Positions 5,149 through 7,139 of a stretch of 7,139 nt of DNA are shown here, one piece after another. Location of the stretch: assembly GCA_944363745.1 (NCBI GenBank), contig CALVVD010000046.1, positions 1 to 7,139 of the forward strand, written 5' to 3'. The DNA comes from an uncultured Bacilli bacterium. GTDB lineage: Bacteria; Bacillota_I; Bacilli_A; RF39; UBA660. The notes beneath the pieces were generated by a model. The model saw only the letters and a list, made by a program, of their open reading frames with translations. It ran no database searches and was not told where the DNA came from. Each line of letters starts with the position of its first letter. The first letter of the stretch is position 1. The position numbers were made by a program, and so were the translations under genes.

Positions 5149-5802
5149 ATGAATAGAAAAATAGTCTATGGGTTATTTGCTGTACTAATCATTGCCGTTG
5201 TTGCAGTTTTAGGGTATTCAATTTTAAGTAATAATGAGAGTGATAATGTAAATAATAATACTATTAATAATAACTCTACTACTGATGAAAATATTATTGA
5301 TGATAATATTGGTAGTGGGACAGGTAAAACTTTGGTTGTTTATTATTCTGCTACTGGAAATACTAGGGGAGTTGCTAAAAGACTTGCAGAAAACTTGAAT
5401 GCTGATACATTTGAAATTGTTCCCAGTAATCCATATACCGATGATGATTTAGATTAGAATGATGATAATTCAAGAGTATCAAAAGAACATGATGATGAAT
5501 CTTTAAGAGATGTAGAACTTGAAAGTACTACTGTTCCTAACTTTGATACATATGATACTGTTTTAATTGGTTATCCTATTTGGTGGGGGATAGCAGCTTG
5601 GCCAGTAAACTCTTTTGTAGAAGCGAATGATTTTACTGGTAAGACGGTTATTCCATTTTGTACTTCCTCATCATCTGGAATAGGAAATAGTGCAGATATA
5701 CTTGAAGATTTGACTAAAACTGGGACTTGGCAGGAAGGCATTCGTTTTGGAACTAACCCAAGTGATGATGATATAAATGATTTTATTGATAGTATAAGTT
5801 AA
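5149..5802 (+). pseudogene. Membrane-anchored flavodoxin, interrupted by an in-frame TAG
   Basis: The reading frame spans 217 codons, but codon 103 (5455-5457) is TAG. On both sides it encodes one clear flavodoxin domain (flavodoxin_4-like) in the same frame, with no indel. Residues 5-26 form a hydrophobic anchor without a lipobox cysteine. An Asn-rich linker follows (28-59), then KTLVVYYSATGNT with the FMN phosphate loop SATGNT at 67-72. After the TAG come NDDNSRVSKEHDDES, GYPIWWG (141-147) and PFCTSSSSGIG (169-179), which normally contacts FMN. In relatives the interrupted position, after YTxxDLD, is usually Trp or Tyr, so TAG could arise by a single base change from TGG or TAT/TAC. The 102-residue front piece lacks most of the FMN site, and no in-frame ATG exists shortly after the stop. 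Most likely a nonsense-mutated gene; a read-through codon or sequence error is possible. It has a good ribosome site, AGGAGAG (5137-5143). Confidence 0.8.
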
Positions 5803-5823
5803 TACTTTTGTTAACTCGTTTAG

Positions 5824-5855
5824 AGAATTGTTATTTATAGAAACAATTCTTTTTT
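5824..5855 (+). terminator. Rho-independent terminator after the flavodoxin gene
   Basis: AGAATTGTT (5824-5832) pairs perfectly with AACAATTCT (5842-5850) around a nine-base loop, and TTTTTT runs on from the stem (5850-5855). It lies 21 bases after the flavodoxin stop and separates that gene from lemA. Its survival behind a broken gene suggests the damage is recent. Confidence 0.82.
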
Positions 5856-5856
5856 G

Positions 5857-5885
5857 TAGGCATAATAATTTAATTATGGTAAAAT
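5857..5885 (+). promoter_or_regulatory. Promoter for the lemA-DUF2207 pair
   Basis: TAAAAT (5880-5885) is preceded by TG one base away (5877-5878), an extended -10. A poor -35, TAGGCA (5857-5862), stands 17 bp upstream, directly after the preceding terminator. Transcription would begin near 5892, just ahead of the lemA ribosome site at 5898-5904. Confidence 0.55.
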
Positions 5886-5909
5886 TAAATTAAGATAGAG
5901 GTGGTAGTT

Positions 5910-6461
5910 ATGTGGATTTATGTTGTTATAGGAGTTATTATTATAATTCTTGTTTATACCATAGTTTTATTTAATAGTTTTTCTAGTTTAGATAATAAAG
6001 TGAAAGAAGCTTTTTCTACTATGGATATTTATTTAAAGAAAAGATGGGATTTAGTTCCTAATTTAGTGGAAGTAGTTAAGGGTTACGCGAAATATGAGAA
6101 AGATACTTTAGAAGAAGTTACGAAGTTAAGGGGTAATATTTATGATGATATGTCTAGTGATGAGAAAATTAAAACAAATGTAAAACTATCTAGAGATATT
6201 GATAAAATCATGGTTTTAGTAGAGGCTTATCCGGAGTTGAAAGCTAGTGATAATTTTAAAGATTTAAGTGATAAGTTAGTAAAAATAGAAGATGATATTG
6301 CAAATTCTAGAAAATATTATAATGGAACAGTTAGAATCTTTAATAATAAAGTAGAAATGTTTCCTAATAATATCTTTGCAAATATTTTTGGATTTAGATC
6401 AAAGCAAATGTTTGAAGTAAAGAATAGTGAAAGAGAAAGTGTTGATGTTAATGAAAAGTAG
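5910..6461 (+). CDS. lemA: LemA family membrane protein
   Basis: A 183-residue LemA protein, close to the usual length. An N-terminal hydrophobic helix (3-21) anchors it, with the helical-bundle domain after it. Family marks are FNSFSSLDNKVKEAFSTMDIYLKKRWDLVPNLVEVVKGY (21-59 in outline, key residues R45, P50, N51), the mid-helix AYPELKAS (106-113), YYNGTVRIFN (136-145) and FPNNIFANIFGF (151-162). A GTG at 5901 is also in frame, but it is part of the Shine-Dalgarno GAGGTGG (5898-5904), five bases before ATG 5910, so ATG is the start. The gene ends inside the next one: the following ATG lies 8 bases before this TAG, so translation is probably coupled. LemA proteins have no settled biochemical role; their frequent partners are DUF2207 or TPM-domain membrane proteins, as here. 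It ends TAG ATT TAA, two in-frame stops in close succession. Confidence 0.93.
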   Translation: MWIYVVIGVIIIILVYTIVLFNSFSSLDNKVKEAFSTMDIYLKKRWDLVPNLVEVVKGYAKYEKDTLEEVTKLRGNIYDDMSSDEKIKTNVKLSRDIDKIMVLVEAYPELKASDNFKDLSDKLVKIEDDIANSRKYYNGTVRIFNNKVEMFPNNIFANIFGFRSKQMFEVKNSERESVDVNEK

Positions 6462-7139
6462 ATTTAAGAAAATATTATTATTGGCAATAGTTGTATTATC
6501 TATAGTTTGTATTTATCCAGTAAATACTAAGGCTTTGAGTAGTGAGTTATCTTATACTGATATTAGTGATGTTAAAACCTTAGATGTTAAAGATTTGTCT
6601 TTTTCTAATATTACATTTAAAGATTATTCAGATACTTCTACTAAGGCTTTTGGGTTAAGTGGAGAAGTTGTTAATAATTCTAATAGGTCTATTACTTATA
6701 GTTCTAGAGTTTCTTATTATGATAAAGATTATAATCTAATAACAGAAGCGGGTAGTTCTAATATCGCTTTAACTGGTTCTAATCAGTTTAATTTGATGTT
6801 TAATTTAGATATATTAGGAGAATATAGTACTGATGATATAAAGTATTATAGCCTCTCTATTAATATCAATGATGATTTAGTAAGTTCTAGTAATAATACA
6901 CCTAGTGAAAATAGTATGTACGCATCTTATGATTATGTTATTGATAATTACGATGTTAATATTATAGTAAATTCTAATAATACTTTTGATATAACAGAGA
7001 CAATAACGGCATATTTTAATACTCCTAAACATGGTATATTTAGAACTATTCCTTTAAGTAATAAAATAGTAAGACTTGATGGTAGTACTTCTACTAATAG
7101 AACTCAGGTTACTAATTTAAGTGTAAGTGATGAATATTC
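6451..7139 (+). CDS. Exported DUF2207-family protein with FxLYD-like N-terminal domain (3' partial)
   Basis: The first 229 codons of a gene that runs off the right edge. A Sec signal peptide is clear: basic start MKSRFKK, hydrophobic core 8-22 and a likely signal-peptidase cut after TKA (28). Residues about 50-140 look like an FxLYD-type beta domain, with LSGEVVNNSNRSITY (69-83) and VSYYDKDYNLI (87-97). After a Ser/Asn linker (145-156) comes the DUF2207 opening, YDYVIDNYDVNIIV (160-173), then FDITETIT (179-186) and the hallmark HGIFRTIPL (194-202). DUF2207 proteins usually continue with transmembrane helices and a Gly-rich tail, expected beyond the window. The start overlaps the lemA end by 11 bases in another frame, with no clear ribosome site, which indicates translational coupling. 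The pair is a common, functionally uncharacterised envelope module; the added N-terminal domain is less usual. Confidence 0.88.
   Translation, partial: MKSRFKKILLLAIVVLSIVCIYPVNTKALSSELSYTDISDVKTLDVKDLSFSNITFKDYSDTSTKAFGLSGEVVNNSNRSITYSSRVSYYDKDYNLITEAGSSNIALTGSNQFNLMFNLDILGEYSTDDIKYYSLSININDDLVSSSNNTPSENSMYASYDYVIDNYDVNIIVNSNNTFDITETITAYFNTPKHGIFRTIPLSNKIVRLDGSTSTNRTQVTNLSVSDEY

Noticed and set aside
5455..5457. General reassignment of TAG to an amino acid in this genome
   Set aside because: The XRE and lemA genes end at TAG at the expected family lengths, and no other gene contains an internal TAG; a local mutation is simpler.
1..7139. Mobile element, defence island, CRISPR array or phage remnant
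   Set aside because: I saw no transposase, integrase, nuclease or spaced direct repeats on either strand; the genes are mostly housekeeping or envelope functions in short units.

Overview
The window is a very AT-rich, densely packed, entirely plus-strand bacterial segment. The best inference is a low-GC Bacillota/Mycoplasmatota-type genome, probably an uncultured gut Bacilli lineage. The reasons are a Firmicutes-type DnaB replication initiation protein (DnaB/DnaD family, not the hexameric helicase), strong Shine-Dalgarno sites, the AGA/TTA/AGT-rich codon use, and a tandem-domain surface protein typical of those genomes. TGG encodes every recognisable Trp, and TGA, TAG and TAA all end genes, so standard code 11 fits.

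Layout. Positions 1-780 hold the 3' end of a repeat-containing surface protein that enters from the left. Next is a small XRE/HigA-like regulator (865-1122) behind a perfect inverted repeat, closed by a strong terminator. The helicase-loading protein gene dnaB (1212-2522) follows. A good promoter sits over its stop codon and drives a gene for a single-pass membrane-anchored protein of unknown function (2568-3044). A tRNA-Arg(CCU) with encoded CCA (3086-3160) lies directly upstream of a YbaK/ProXp-ala-type aminoacyl-tRNA editing protein (3188-3730). Then come a GltD-like Fe-S/FAD/NAD(P)H oxidoreductase (3828-5090), a membrane-anchored flavodoxin split by an in-frame amber codon (5149-5802), and a LemA gene (5910-6461) that overlaps a DUF2207-type exported protein (6451 to the right edge).

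How the genes relate. This looks mostly like core chromosome made of short transcription units, not a mobile island: no transposase, integrase, CRISPR array or phage gene is visible. LemA and the DUF2207 protein form a translationally coupled envelope pair. The tRNA and the editing protein are both translation functions and may share a transcript. The most notable points are the amber-interrupted flavodoxin, the operator-like palindrome before the orphan XRE gene, the absence of dnaI after dnaB, the seven-G tract in a ribosome binding site, and the FxLYD-like domain fused in front of DUF2207. I do not see a convincing novel defence or other multi-gene system.
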